64,000 nt of DNA, from the NCBI RefSeq assembly GCF_014651715.1, contig NZ_BMXK01000011.1:1-64000 (forward strand), written 5' to 3'. The DNA comes from Zhihengliuella salsuginis. GTDB taxonomy: Bacteria > Actinomycetota > Actinomycetes > Actinomycetales > Micrococcaceae. Shown here piece by piece: positions 46,806 to 55,355 of this stretch; positions within the stretch are counted from its first letter, which is position 1, and each line of letters starts with the position of its first letter. A model generated the notes under the pieces. It had not been told where the DNA came from and made no database searches. It was given only the letters and a program-made list of their open reading frames with translations. Made by a program: the position numbers and the translations under genes.

Positions 46806-48338
46806 TCAGTCCTCGGCGGCCACCGCGAGGGTCTCACCGCGGAAGAACGCCGGGCGGCGGGCGTACTGCACGATCATCAGCACGACGCCGACACCCAGCA
46901 CCACCATGCCGAGGACGAACACGAGCCCCAGCCCGAACAGGCTGGACCCGGACCCGTAGGCGGGATCCATGCTGTCGATGATGGTGGTGAAGAACAGCAC
47001 CATCAGGATGACGCCGCCGATGCCCGGGCAGAGCAGCTGGAAGACGAAGTTCCGCAGCGAGCGCGTGAACGTGCGGCGGAAGTACCAGACGCTCGCGAAC
47101 GCGGTGATGCCGTAGTACAGGCAGATCATCATGCCGAGCGCCGTGATCGTGTCCCAGAGGACGTTCTCGGAGACGAACCGCATGACCGCGTAGAACGCCG
47201 ACGCGACGACGGCGGAGACGATCGTCGCATAGCCCGGGGTGAAGAAGCGCGGGCTGACACGGGCGAACTTCGGCGAGATCGCTCCGTAGTGGCCCATGGC
47301 CAGCAGGGTGCGCGCCGGGGAGACGAACGTCGACTGCAGGGACGCCGCGGAGCTGGAGAGCACGGCCAGGGAGACCAGCCAGGCGAACGGTCCGAGCACC
47401 AGGTGCGAGAGGTGGAAGAAGACGTTCTCCTGGATGGACTCGTTGCCGAGCCCGTACTCGCCGGTGCCGACGCCGGCGAAGGAGATCAGCGCCACCGACA
47501 GCAGCAGGTAGAGCCCCACGATGATCAGCACGGTGAGCGTGGCCGCCCGGCCCGGGGTGGTCGCCGACCCCTCGGTCTCCTCGTTCATCGTCAGCGTGAC
47601 GTCCCAGCCCCAGAAGATGAAGATCGACAGGGACAGGCCCGCCGCGACCGCGGAGAAGGAGTCGACGGCGAACGGGTTGAACCACTCCAGGGCGATCGGC
47701 GTCGGATCGAACCCGGTGCCGTTGGCGACGTGCACGAACGCCGCGACCGCGAAGACCACGAGCACCAGGATCTGGAAGCCCACCAGCAGGTACTGCAGGC
47801 GCTGGGTGGTCTGCATGTCGCGGTAGGAGATCGCCGTGGCCGCCGCCATGAAGGCCAGGCACGTGACCACGTTGATGAACGGGTTGCCCGCCAGGTCCGC
47901 GATGCCGGCGTTGCCGGTGATCTGCGCGATCAACAGGTAGAGGAAGTCGACGGCGACGCCAGCGAGGTTGGAGAGCACCAGGATGGTGGCGGCGATCAGC
48001 CCCCAGCCGCCGAGCCAGCCGATCCACGGCCCGAAGGCGCGCGTGGCCCACGTGAACGAGGTCCCGCTGTCCGGCATCGACCGGTTGAGCTCCCGGTAGC
48101 CGAAGGCCACCAGCAGCATCGGGATGAAGCCGACCAGGATGATGGCGGGCACCTGCAGGCCGACCGCGGAGGCCGTGGGGCCGATCGCGGCGGTGAAGGT
48201 GTAGGCGGGGGCGATGCAGGAGATGCCGATGACGATCGCGCCGATGAGGCCGACCGATCCGGCGCTGAGGCCCTTCTTGCTGATCCCGCCGGCCTGTTCG
48301 TCGGTTCCGGTGGGCTTGTGCGCTGTCGCGTCGCTCAT
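46806..48338 (-). CDS. APC superfamily amino acid/polyamine permease
   Basis: 510 residues from the ATG at 48338, overlapping the universal stress gene (ATGA). Twelve helices; APC motifs GIVIGIS-like start (GLIGAIVIGISCIAPAYTF), GFIPMLLVAFGYRELNRSMPDSGTSFTWATRAFGPW, and FIFWGWDVTLTMNEETE. Placed last in the putrescine/GABA cluster, it probably imports putrescine (PuuP-like) or GABA. Substrate is inferred from context. Confidence 0.88.
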   Translation of the reverse strand: MSDATAHKPTGTDEQAGGISKKGLSAGSVGLIGAIVIGISCIAPAYTFTAAIGPTASAVGLQVPAIILVGFIPMLLVAFGYRELNRSMPDSGTSFTWATRAFGPWIGWLGGWGLIAATILVLSNLAGVAVDFLYLLIAQITGNAGIADLAGNPFINVVTCLAFMAAATAISYRDMQTTQRLQYLLVGFQILVLVVFAVAAFVHVANGTGFDPTPIALEWFNPFAVDSFSAVAAGLSLSIFIFWGWDVTLTMNEETEGSATTPGRAATLTVLIIVGLYLLLSVALISFAGVGTGEYGLGNESIQENVFFHLSHLVLGPFAWLVSLAVLSSSAASLQSTFVSPARTLLAMGHYGAISPKFARVSPRFFTPGYATIVSAVVASAFYAVMRFVSENVLWDTITALGMMICLYYGITAFASVWYFRRTFTRSLRNFVFQLLCPGIGGVILMVLFFTTIIDSMDPAYGSGSSLFGLGLVFVLGMVVLGVGVVLMIVQYARRPAFFRGETLAVAAED

Positions 48339-49177
48339 GGCGTGGACTCCTCGTCGTCGAAGGTCGGTTCGGTGTCGCGGGGGACGATGACCAGGGGGAC
48401 GGTCAGCTCGCGCAGCATCTTGCCCGCCGTGCTGCCCAGGAAGATGCGGCCGCGGCTCGCGAGCCGGGAGGACCCGACCACGACGAGGTCGCCCGGATCC
48501 CAGTCGGCGTGCCGCACCGCGTCCTCGATGCGCCGGCCGGTCGGGACATCGACGGCGGGCTGGACGCCGTCGGGCGCCACCTGGGCGACGAACGCGCGGA
48601 CCCGGTCCGCGTGGGCGGCGGCGAGCGCCTCGGCCTCCGCTGCGGACCCGATCTGACGGGCGTCCAGGCTCACGAGGGACATGACGCGGAATTCGGCGCC
48701 GATGCGGCTGGCGGCCAGCACGCCGGCGCGCATCACGTCCTCGGCCCCCTCGCGGAGTCCGACGGCGGCGGTCACCCTCCGCAGCGGGACCGGGTCGGCG
48801 TCGGCGTGCCCCGGGGGCGCCACGGCGACGGGCACGCGGGAGGCGTGCAGCAGCGCGTTGGCGACCGTCCCCAACCGCTCCCGGCCGCCGACGACGATCA
48901 GGGTCGTGCCGAGCCTCCGGCTCGCCGCGAGGATCCCGGAGGCCGCCGAGTCGGCGAACTCGAGGCTCGTCTCGACCGCCACGCCGGAGGGCACGGAGGC
49001 CTTCGCCTCGTCGAGCCAGCCGGCCGCCGTCGTCCTCACGTGGCGCAGCCCGCCGGCGTCGCCCGTGACCACCATCGTGATCTCGAGGGCGGCGTCGAGC
49101 GCCTGAGCGAGGCGCGTGCCGAGGCGCAGGGCGTCGGCGCCGCCGGAGGTGTGGGTGTATCCGACCAGAATCTTCAT
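48335..49177 (-). CDS. Universal stress protein, tandem UspA domains
   Basis: 280 residues with two Usp domains. The first (1-140) begins MKILVGYTHTSGG and contains TLIVVGGRERLGTVANALLHASRVPVAVAP; the second has GDLVVVGSSRLASRGRIFLGSTAGKMLRELTVPLVIVP with the ATP-binding G-2x-G-9x-GS pattern. It is cotranscribed with the permease gene, an arrangement seen where Usp proteins tune transporters. A hairpin separates it from the putrescine oxidase gene. Confidence 0.9.
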   Translation of the reverse strand: MKILVGYTHTSGGADALRLGTRLAQALDAALEITMVVTGDAGGLRHVRTTAAGWLDEAKASVPSGVAVETSLEFADSAASGILAASRRLGTTLIVVGGRERLGTVANALLHASRVPVAVAPPGHADADPVPLRRVTAAVGLREGAEDVMRAGVLAASRIGAEFRVMSLVSLDARQIGSAAEAEALAAAHADRVRAFVAQVAPDGVQPAVDVPTGRRIEDAVRHADWDPGDLVVVGSSRLASRGRIFLGSTAGKMLRELTVPLVIVPRDTEPTFDDEESTP

Positions 49178-49239
49178 CGCAGGTCTCGTCTTCTTCTCGT
49201 TCGGCGCCGGGCGGACCGGCGCGGGGTGCGGACGCAGGA

Positions 49240-49270
49240 CGCCCGGCCGGTGCGGTGCACCGGCCGGGCG
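49240..49270. terminator. Strong hairpin between putrescine oxidase and the stress protein gene
   Basis: CGCCCGGCCGGTGC and GCACCGGCCGGGCG form a perfect 14-bp stem with a GGT loop. No T-run. It may end part of the upstream transcripts and lower expression of the last two genes. Confidence 0.65.
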
Positions 49271-49279
49271 CGGGCCGTT

Positions 49280-50638
49280 CTAGGCGTTCAGGTCGGACAC
49301 GATCGCCGCGGCGGTCTCGCGGCCGACGCGGATGGCGCCGTCGACGTGCTGGAAGCCCTCGGCGGCCAGGTCGGAGCAGGACCAGTGGATGACGCCGACG
49401 GGCGTGCGCAGGTCGGCGCCGTAGCGGCTGAGCCCGCCGAGGTCGAAGCTCGCGGCGTACGCGCCGCGGGTCCACTCCTCGGTGCCCCAGTCGCTCTCGT
49501 AGTAGACCTCGGGGGTCAGCGCCTGCTCGCCGTAGTAGTGGGACAGCGAGGTGAGGACGCGCTGCTTGCGCTCCTCGTCGCTGAGCGCGAACAGCCCGTC
49601 CGCGGTCTCGTCGGAGACGAAGCCCACCAGGGTGCCCTTCGGATCCGCGTGGTTGGTGTTGTCGTACGCCTCGTGCACTGTCTCGTACGGGCTGAACGCG
49701 GTGCCGGAGAGGCCTGCCTCGCGCCAGAACGGACGGTCGTAGACGGCGTGCACCTTGATGACCAGGCCCAGCGAGAGGTGCTGGTGCATCTGGTGCTGGC
49801 GCCGCGGCAGTGCCGGCTGGAAGTCGATGCGCGAGTACAGGTTCGGCGGCACGGCCACGATCACGCGCTTCGCCGAGACCGTCATGCCGTCGGCCACCAC
49901 GGTGACCGAGTCGTCGTCGTGCTCGATCCGGCGGACCGGCTGGTTCAGGAACACGTCGTCGCCGAGCTTCTCCGCGAGCGCCACCGGCACGGACTGCAGC
50001 CCGCCGATCACGCGCTTGTCGAGGATGAAGTCCGAGTCCACGAGGTTGGAGAAGCTGCCGGCCGAGGCGGCCATCTGGACGGCCTGCAGTGCCGAGATCG
50101 CGTGGGACGGCTTGGTCAGCATGGCCTCGGCGATGAAGAGGCCGATGTTGTCGCGGGCCTCCTGGTCCTCGGTCTGGGCCTCGAGCCACGCCTTCCAGGA
50201 GACCGTGTCGAGCTCCTTGGCCCGCGGGTGCTCCCACGGGGCGGCGATGCCGATCTCGGCGACGAGCTCGTCGAGGACGCCGATGAGGCGCTCCATCTCG
50301 CGCTGCGTCTCCGCGGAGACGGGGAAGATCTCGCCGGTGAAGGTGGTCAGGGCGCCGGCGGCGTCGACGTAGACGCTGTCGCCCTCGCGGTAGCGCGAGT
50401 AGGTCTCGAGGCCGAGCTCCTCCAGCGTGCCGATCAGCGCGTCCTGGTCGGGCGAGACCCACTGGCCGCCGATCTCCAGCATGGCGCCGTCGATCTCGCG
50501 GGTCCACAGGCGGCCGCCGACGCGGTCGCGCGCTTCGAGCACGGCGACGGTCTTGCCGGCCTTGACGAGGTCGTTCGCTGCGGTCAGGCCGGAGGCTCCG
50601 GCGCCGACGATCACGACGTCGCGGGTGATGTCAGTCAT
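49280..50638 (-). CDS. puo: Putrescine oxidase (FAD amine oxidase)
   Basis: 452 residues from the ATG at 50638 with AGGAG ten bases upstream. FAD-binding N-terminus VVIVGAGASGLTAANDLVKAGKTVAVLEARDRVGGRLWT and the C-terminal VDGAIRVGRETAAAIVSDL. The whole sequence resembles the flavin putrescine oxidases of Kocuria (Micrococcus) rubens and Rhodococcus. It oxidises putrescine with O2 to 4-aminobutanal, NH3 and H2O2. The neighbouring aldehyde dehydrogenase and transaminase complete the pathway. A strong intercistronic hairpin lies just upstream. Confidence 0.9.
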   Translation of the reverse strand: MTDITRDVVIVGAGASGLTAANDLVKAGKTVAVLEARDRVGGRLWTREIDGAMLEIGGQWVSPDQDALIGTLEELGLETYSRYREGDSVYVDAAGALTTFTGEIFPVSAETQREMERLIGVLDELVAEIGIAAPWEHPRAKELDTVSWKAWLEAQTEDQEARDNIGLFIAEAMLTKPSHAISALQAVQMAASAGSFSNLVDSDFILDKRVIGGLQSVPVALAEKLGDDVFLNQPVRRIEHDDDSVTVVADGMTVSAKRVIVAVPPNLYSRIDFQPALPRRQHQMHQHLSLGLVIKVHAVYDRPFWREAGLSGTAFSPYETVHEAYDNTNHADPKGTLVGFVSDETADGLFALSDEERKQRVLTSLSHYYGEQALTPEVYYESDWGTEEWTRGAYAASFDLGGLSRYGADLRTPVGVIHWSCSDLAAEGFQHVDGAIRVGRETAAAIVSDLNA

Positions 50639-50662
50639 TCTTCTTCTACTCCTGGAGATGGC

Positions 50663-50698
50663 GCGGGGCCGCCACGGCGCGTGCCGTGGCGGCCCCGC
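50663..50698. terminator. Intercistronic hairpin between aldehyde dehydrogenase and putrescine oxidase
   Basis: GCGGGGCCGCCACGGC (50663-50678) and its exact complement (50683-50698) form a 16-bp stem with a 4-nt loop. There is no T-run; it sits 25 bp before the oxidase ATG on the transcript. It could be an attenuator or a processing and stability element. Confidence 0.65.
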
Positions 50699-50706
50699 TT
50701 CCCGGT

Positions 50707-52188
50707 TCAGCTGTTCGGGATCAGCGTGTATTTGGTGGAGAGGTACTCGTGGATGCCCTCGGTGCCGCCCTCGCGGCCGATGCCGGAGGCCTTGACGCCG
50801 CCGAAGGGGGCCGCCGCGTTGGACATGACGCCGATGTTCAGGCCCATCATGCCGGTCTCCAGCGCGTCGATCATGCGCTGGCCGCGGTCCAGGTCCTCGG
50901 TGAAGACGTAGGACGCCAGGCCGTACTCGGTGTCGTTGGCCAGGGCGACGCCCTCCTCCTCGGTGGAGAAGGTGGCGATCGCGAGGACCGGGCCGAAGAT
51001 CTCCTCGGTCAGGATCTTCGAACCCTTGGCGACGCCCGTGAGCACGGTCGGGGCGTAGAACGTGCCCGGTCCGGGCAGGACCTCGCCGCCGGTCAGGAGC
51101 GTGGCTCCGCGTTCGACGGCGTCGCCCACCAGTTCGTCCGCCTTCGCCACGGCCTTGGCGTCGATGAGCGCGCCGATCGCGACGCCCTCCTCCGTGCCGC
51201 GGCCGATCGTGAACGCGTTCACGCGCTCGGTGACGCGGCGGGCGAACTCGTCGGCCACGGACTCGTGCACGATGAACCGGTTCGCCGCCGTGCAGGCCTG
51301 GCCGATGTTGCGGAACTTCGCCGCCATCGCGCCGTCGACCGCCTTGTCCAGGTCGGCGTCCTCGAACACCACGAACGGGGCGTTGCCGCCGAGCTCCATG
51401 GAGGTGCGCAGGATGCCCTTCGCCGACTGCTGGATCAGCTTCTGGCCGACCCCGGTGGAACCGGTGAAGCTGAGCTTGCGCAGGCGGTCGTCCTCGATGA
51501 TGCGGGAGGAGACGGCGCCCGTCTTCGACGTCGTGACCACGTTGACCACACCGGCCGGCACGCCCGCGTCCTCGAGCAGCTGCGCGAAGTAGAGCGTCGT
51601 CAACGGGGTCAGGGTGGCGGGCTTGACCACCACGGTGCAGCCGGCGGCGAGCGCCGGGGCGATCTTGCGGGTCGCCATGGCCAGCGGGAAGTTCCACGGG
51701 GTGATGAGGAAGCAGGGGCCGACGGGGCGCTGGGAGACGACCATCTGGCCGGTGCCCTCGGGCGTGGACCCGTAGCGGCCGCCGATGCGCACGGCCTCCT
51801 CGGAGAACCAGCGCAGGAACTCGCCGCCGTAGGTGACCTCGCCGTTGGCCTCGGCGAGCGGCTTGCCCATCTCCATGGACATGAGCAGCGCGAAGTCCTC
51901 GCGGCGCTCCTGCAGCAGGTCGAACGCGCGGCGCAGGATGTCGGAGCGCTTGCGCGGCGCCGTGGCCGCCCAGGCGGCCTGGGCTGCGACGGCGGCGTCG
52001 AGCGCGGCCACACCGTGCTCGACGTCGGCGTCGGCGATCTTCGCGATCGTCTCACCCGTGGCGGGGTCCTGCACGTCGATGGTCGCCTCGGTGGCGACCC
52101 AGGCGCCGTCGAGGTAGAGGCCGGTGGGGACGCGGGCGAGCAGCTCGCGCTCGGCCGCGGACGCGGTGGTCTCGGTGGTGGTGGTCAT
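50707..52188 (-). CDS. NAD(P)-dependent aldehyde dehydrogenase (4-aminobutanal/succinate semialdehyde type)
   Basis: 493 residues from the ATG at 52188, overlapping the gabT stop (ATGA). Catalytic elements: PWNFPLAMATRKIAPALAAG, KPATLTPLT, FTGSTGVGQKL, the Glu in MELGGNAPF and the nucleophile in NIGQACTAANR (Cys), plus TEEIFGPVLAIATF. Resembles succinate semialdehyde dehydrogenase. In context it may oxidise 4-aminobutanal from putrescine oxidase, succinate semialdehyde from GABA transaminase, or both. Confidence 0.9.
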   Translation of the reverse strand: MTTTTETTASAAERELLARVPTGLYLDGAWVATEATIDVQDPATGETIAKIADADVEHGVAALDAAVAAQAAWAATAPRKRSDILRRAFDLLQERREDFALLMSMEMGKPLAEANGEVTYGGEFLRWFSEEAVRIGGRYGSTPEGTGQMVVSQRPVGPCFLITPWNFPLAMATRKIAPALAAGCTVVVKPATLTPLTTLYFAQLLEDAGVPAGVVNVVTTSKTGAVSSRIIEDDRLRKLSFTGSTGVGQKLIQQSAKGILRTSMELGGNAPFVVFEDADLDKAVDGAMAAKFRNIGQACTAANRFIVHESVADEFARRVTERVNAFTIGRGTEEGVAIGALIDAKAVAKADELVGDAVERGATLLTGGEVLPGPGTFYAPTVLTGVAKGSKILTEEIFGPVLAIATFSTEEEGVALANDTEYGLASYVFTEDLDRGQRMIDALETGMMGLNIGVMSNAAAPFGGVKASGIGREGGTEGIHEYLSTKYTLIPNS

Positions 52189-53543
52189 CAGGCGTTCTCC
52201 AGTGCTTCCACGACGACGTCGAGGCCCTCGCTGAGGAGGTCGAGGGGGATGTTCAGCGGCGGCAGGAAGCGGAAGACGTTGCCGTAGGTGCCGCAGGTCA
52301 GCACGATCACGCCGGCGGCGTGCGCGGCCTTGGCCACCTGGCCGGTCAGCGCGGCGTCCGGCTCGCCGGTCTCGGCGTCGACCAGCTCGATCGCGATCAT
52401 GCCGCCGCGGCCGCGGACGTCGCCGATGCGTCCGTCGCGCGCCGCCAGCTCGGTGAAGCGGCCCTTGATGGTCTTCTCGATCTCGCGGGCGGCGTCGACG
52501 AGGCCGTCCTCTTCGTAGGTCTCGATCGCGGCGAGCGCGGCGGCGCAGGCGATCGGGTTGCCGCCGTAGGTGCCGCCGAGCCCGCCGGCGTGCGGCGCGT
52601 CCATGATGTCGGCGCGGCCGGTGACCGCGGAGAGCGGCAGGCCGCCGGCGATGCCCTTCGCGGTGACGATCAGGTCCGGGACGATGCCCTCGTGATCGCA
52701 CGCGAACATGGCGCCGGTGCGGGCGAAGCCGGTCTGGACCTCGTCGGCGATGAAGACGACGTTGTTGGCACTCGCCCACTCGGTGAGGGTGGCGAGGAAG
52801 CCGTCGGCCGGGACGATGAAGCCGCCCTCGCCCTGGATCGGCTCGATCACGATGGCGGCCAGGTTGTCGGCGCCGACCTGCTTCTCGATCACGGAGATGG
52901 CGCGCTGCGCGGCCTCGGGGCCGGTCAGCTCGCCGTCCTTGTACGGGTAGGACATCGGGGCGCGGTAGACCTCGGACGCGAACGGGCCGAACCCGTGCTT
53001 GTACGGCATGTTCTTCGCCGTCATCGCCATCGTGAGGTTGGTGCGGCCGTGGTAGGCGTGGTCGAACGCGACGACGGCCGACTTCTTGGTGTGCGAACGG
53101 GCGATCTTGACCGCGTTCTCGACGGCCTCGGCGCCCGAGTTGAACAGGGCGGTCCGCTTGGCGTGGTCGCCCGGCGTCAGGCGGTTGAGCGCCTCGGCGA
53201 CCTCGACGTAGGAGTCGTACGGGGTCACCATGAAGCACGTGTGCGTGTACTGCTCGACCTGGCGCTGCACGGCCTCGACGACGCGCGGGGCGCTGTTGCC
53301 GACGCCGGTCACGGCGATGCCGGAGCCCAGGTCGATCAGGGAGTTGCCGTCGACGTCGCGGACGACGCCGGCCCCGGCGGCCTCGGCGAACACGGGCATC
53401 GCGGTGCCCACGGCCGCGGAGACCGCGTTCAGCTTGCGCTCCATGAGCTCGCGCGAACGCGGGCCGGGGATCTCGGTGACGAGCTCGCGCTTCTGCGGCA
53501 GCGAGGGGCCGCCCTTGACGGCGGCGGTGGGAACTGCGGTCAT
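52188..53543 (-). CDS. gabT: 4-aminobutyrate transaminase
   Basis: 451 residues from the ATG at 53543 (AAAGGGAC upstream). Class III aminotransferase: FFNSGAEAVENAVKIAR-like segment (LFNSGAEAVENAVKIARSH), HAYHGRTNLTMAMT, the Asp in VVFIADEVQTGFARTGAMFA, and the PLP lysine in LIVTAKGIAGGLPLSAVTG. It transfers the amino group of GABA to 2-oxoglutarate, giving succinate semialdehyde. First gene of the cluster and divergent from pucR-type regulator. Confidence 0.93.
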   Translation of the reverse strand: MTAVPTAAVKGGPSLPQKRELVTEIPGPRSRELMERKLNAVSAAVGTAMPVFAEAAGAGVVRDVDGNSLIDLGSGIAVTGVGNSAPRVVEAVQRQVEQYTHTCFMVTPYDSYVEVAEALNRLTPGDHAKRTALFNSGAEAVENAVKIARSHTKKSAVVAFDHAYHGRTNLTMAMTAKNMPYKHGFGPFASEVYRAPMSYPYKDGELTGPEAAQRAISVIEKQVGADNLAAIVIEPIQGEGGFIVPADGFLATLTEWASANNVVFIADEVQTGFARTGAMFACDHEGIVPDLIVTAKGIAGGLPLSAVTGRADIMDAPHAGGLGGTYGGNPIACAAALAAIETYEEDGLVDAAREIEKTIKGRFTELAARDGRIGDVRGRGGMIAIELVDAETGEPDAALTGQVAKAAHAAGVIVLTCGTYGNVFRFLPPLNIPLDLLSEGLDVVVEALENA

Positions 53544-53680
53544 GATCGTGTCCCTTTCGTGGCGTTGGACCGGCGGAGGCTCGGCGTGCACCCGGCACGT
53601 CGTCGCGCTCCTCTTCCTCGATCGTAGAGTCGCCTGGGCCACCACGCGTGTGCCAATCCGTCCATCGCAAATCCAAATCA

Positions 53681-53708
53681 TCGACAGTCCGGCACAACCG
53701 GCTACGCT
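53681..53708 (+). promoter_or_regulatory. Candidate promoter of the PucR-type gene
   Basis: TCGACA (53681-53686), 16 bp, TACGCT (53703-53708), then 6 bp to the ATG at 53715. The message would be leaderless or nearly so, although GGAGGG lies directly before the ATG. Imperfect direct repeats starting AATCC and ending ATCG (53655-53667 and 53670-53683) lie upstream and may bind the regulator. Confidence 0.5.
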
Positions 53709-53714
53709 GGAGGG

Positions 53715-55256
53715 ATGACCGCGACACTGAGCACGCTCATCAACGACTCCGGTCTCGGCCTGCGGCTGCGGACCCGGCCGGTCGAGGGCTCCGCCCTGGA
53801 CACGCCCCTGACCTGGGTGGCGAGCTCCGACCTCGCCGACCCGACCCCGTTCCTCAGTACCGGCAACACGCTCCTGACGACGGGCGCCCAGTTCCGCAGC
53901 GACGAGCCCGTGCCCTACGCGGAGTACGTCGCCCGGCTCATCGAGCACGGTATCGTCGGCCTCGGATTCGGCTCGGGCGTTCTGCGCGAGCGCGTCCCGG
54001 ACCCCCTGCTCCTCGCCTGCGACCAGGCGGGGCTTCCCCTCTTCGAGGTCCCGTACCGGGTCCCGTTCCTGGCCGTGATCCATTACGTCGCCGACAGCGT
54101 CGCCGCGTCCCGCCACGCACGCGAGAACTGGGCCCTGAGCGCCCAGCGCGCGATCTCCTTCGCCGCCCTGCGCACGGACGGGCTGAGCGCCTGCCTGGCC
54201 GAGCTGGCCCGCCAGCTCGGCTCGTGGGTCGCCCTCTTCGACGCCGACGGCAAGCGCGCCCACCTGTCCGGCGCGCCCCCGGCGGTCGCCGACGACCCGG
54301 CCCTCGCGCGCCTCGTCGGCGGCGAGGTCGACCGCCTGCTGGCCCGCGGCCAGCGCTCCAGCTCCACCGCGGAGCACGACGGCGGCGCGCTCACGTTCCA
54401 GACGATCGGCCGGCGCGGCGAGCTGCGCGGGGTCCTGGTCCTGGGCGGCTCCCCCGGCGGGGCCGGCCTCGACCAGGCCGGCCGGACGGTGGTCTCCAGC
54501 GTGATCGCGCTCGTGGGTCTGGCGCTCGAGCAGAACCGCTCCCTGACCCGGTCCCGGGCGGCCCTGCGCACGGGCCTGCTGGCCGCGCTCGTGGCCGGTG
54601 ACGTCCGGCTCGTGAAGGACATCGCACAGCGGATGAAGTCCCCGCTGCCGCCGGAGCCGGTGCGCGTGCTGCAGCTCGACGTCCCCGAATCCGGGCGGGA
54701 CCGGCTCCGGGACTGGCTGGAGGACCGGATGAACGAGCACCCCGGCCGCCTGTTCGCCGGACGCGAGGGCGGCGCCGTCGTCGTGCTGGCCGGCGAAGCC
54801 GAGACGGAGGGGACCGTGCAGCGGCTGGCGGGGACCTACGCGGACCGGGTCGGGGTCTCCGACCCTCACCCCTACGCCGACCTGGCCACCGGCCTGCGGC
54901 AGGCGCGGCAGGCCTACGAGCGCGCGGCGGCGCGCGGCGAGGCGACGGCGACGTTCGCCGACATCGCGGCCGGCGACATGGCCGACCTGCTGCCCACTCA
55001 GCGGGCGCGGGACGTCGCGCAGTCGATGCTGTCGCCGCTGACCCGGCACGACGCCGCCAACGAGACGGACCTGACGGGCGCGCTGCGCGTATGGCTCGAG
55101 CACAACGGGCAGTGGGAGCCGGCTGCGCGCGAGCTCGGCATCCACCGGCACACGCTCAAGGGCAGGATCTCGACGGTCGAGCGCGTGCTGGGGCAGTCGC
55201 TGGCCGGGTTCGACGGCCGGGCGAACATCTGGCTGGCCCTGCGCGCGCTCGGCTGA
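53715..55256 (+). CDS. PucR family transcriptional regulator
   Basis: 513 residues. N-terminal PucR domain (GSALDTPLTWVASSDLADPTPFLSTGNTLLTTGAQF), a central GGDEF-like/CdaR region and a C-terminal HTH_30 (LTGALRVWLEHNGQWEPAARELGIHRHTLKGRISTVERVLG). Divergent from gabT by 171 bp. Relatives such as GabR/PuuR analogues in actinobacteria activate polyamine and GABA genes; here it probably governs the neighbouring catabolic cluster with an intermediate as effector. Confidence 0.92.
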   Translation: MTATLSTLINDSGLGLRLRTRPVEGSALDTPLTWVASSDLADPTPFLSTGNTLLTTGAQFRSDEPVPYAEYVARLIEHGIVGLGFGSGVLRERVPDPLLLACDQAGLPLFEVPYRVPFLAVIHYVADSVAASRHARENWALSAQRAISFAALRTDGLSACLAELARQLGSWVALFDADGKRAHLSGAPPAVADDPALARLVGGEVDRLLARGQRSSSTAEHDGGALTFQTIGRRGELRGVLVLGGSPGGAGLDQAGRTVVSSVIALVGLALEQNRSLTRSRAALRTGLLAALVAGDVRLVKDIAQRMKSPLPPEPVRVLQLDVPESGRDRLRDWLEDRMNEHPGRLFAGREGGAVVVLAGEAETEGTVQRLAGTYADRVGVSDPHPYADLATGLRQARQAYERAAARGEATATFADIAAGDMADLLPTQRARDVAQSMLSPLTRHDAANETDLTGALRVWLEHNGQWEPAARELGIHRHTLKGRISTVERVLGQSLAGFDGRANIWLALRALG

Positions 55257-55282
55257 GGCCCGCCGCCGCGCCCGCACTTTGC

Positions 55283-55330
55283 CCGTGTGGCGAGACCCTG
55301 CCGTTACGGCGACATGGTTTCGCCACGCGG
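55283..55330. repeat. Extragenic hairpin between pucR and serS
   Basis: CCGTGTGGCGAGACC (55283-55297) pairs over all 15 positions with GGTTTCGCCACGCGG (55316-55330), 13 Watson-Crick and two G-T pairs. The 18-nt loop contains a small CCG-TTA-CGG stem. It lies between convergent genes, so it may be a terminator or one copy of an intergenic palindromic family. Only one copy is seen here. Confidence 0.5.
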
Positions 55331-55355
55331 ACAGAGCCAGCCCTCGGATCCGGTG

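Noticed and set aside
49241-49269. Operator for a regulator of the stress protein gene
   Set aside because: A perfect 13-14 bp stem with a 3-nt loop right after a stop codon is better explained as an RNA hairpin than as a protein-binding dyad.
46806-50507. One open frame of more than 1,200 codons on the minus strand
   Set aside because: It reads through the permease gene and then antisense or out-of-frame parts of the stress protein and putrescine oxidase genes. The real permease starts at 48338 with an ATGA overlap.
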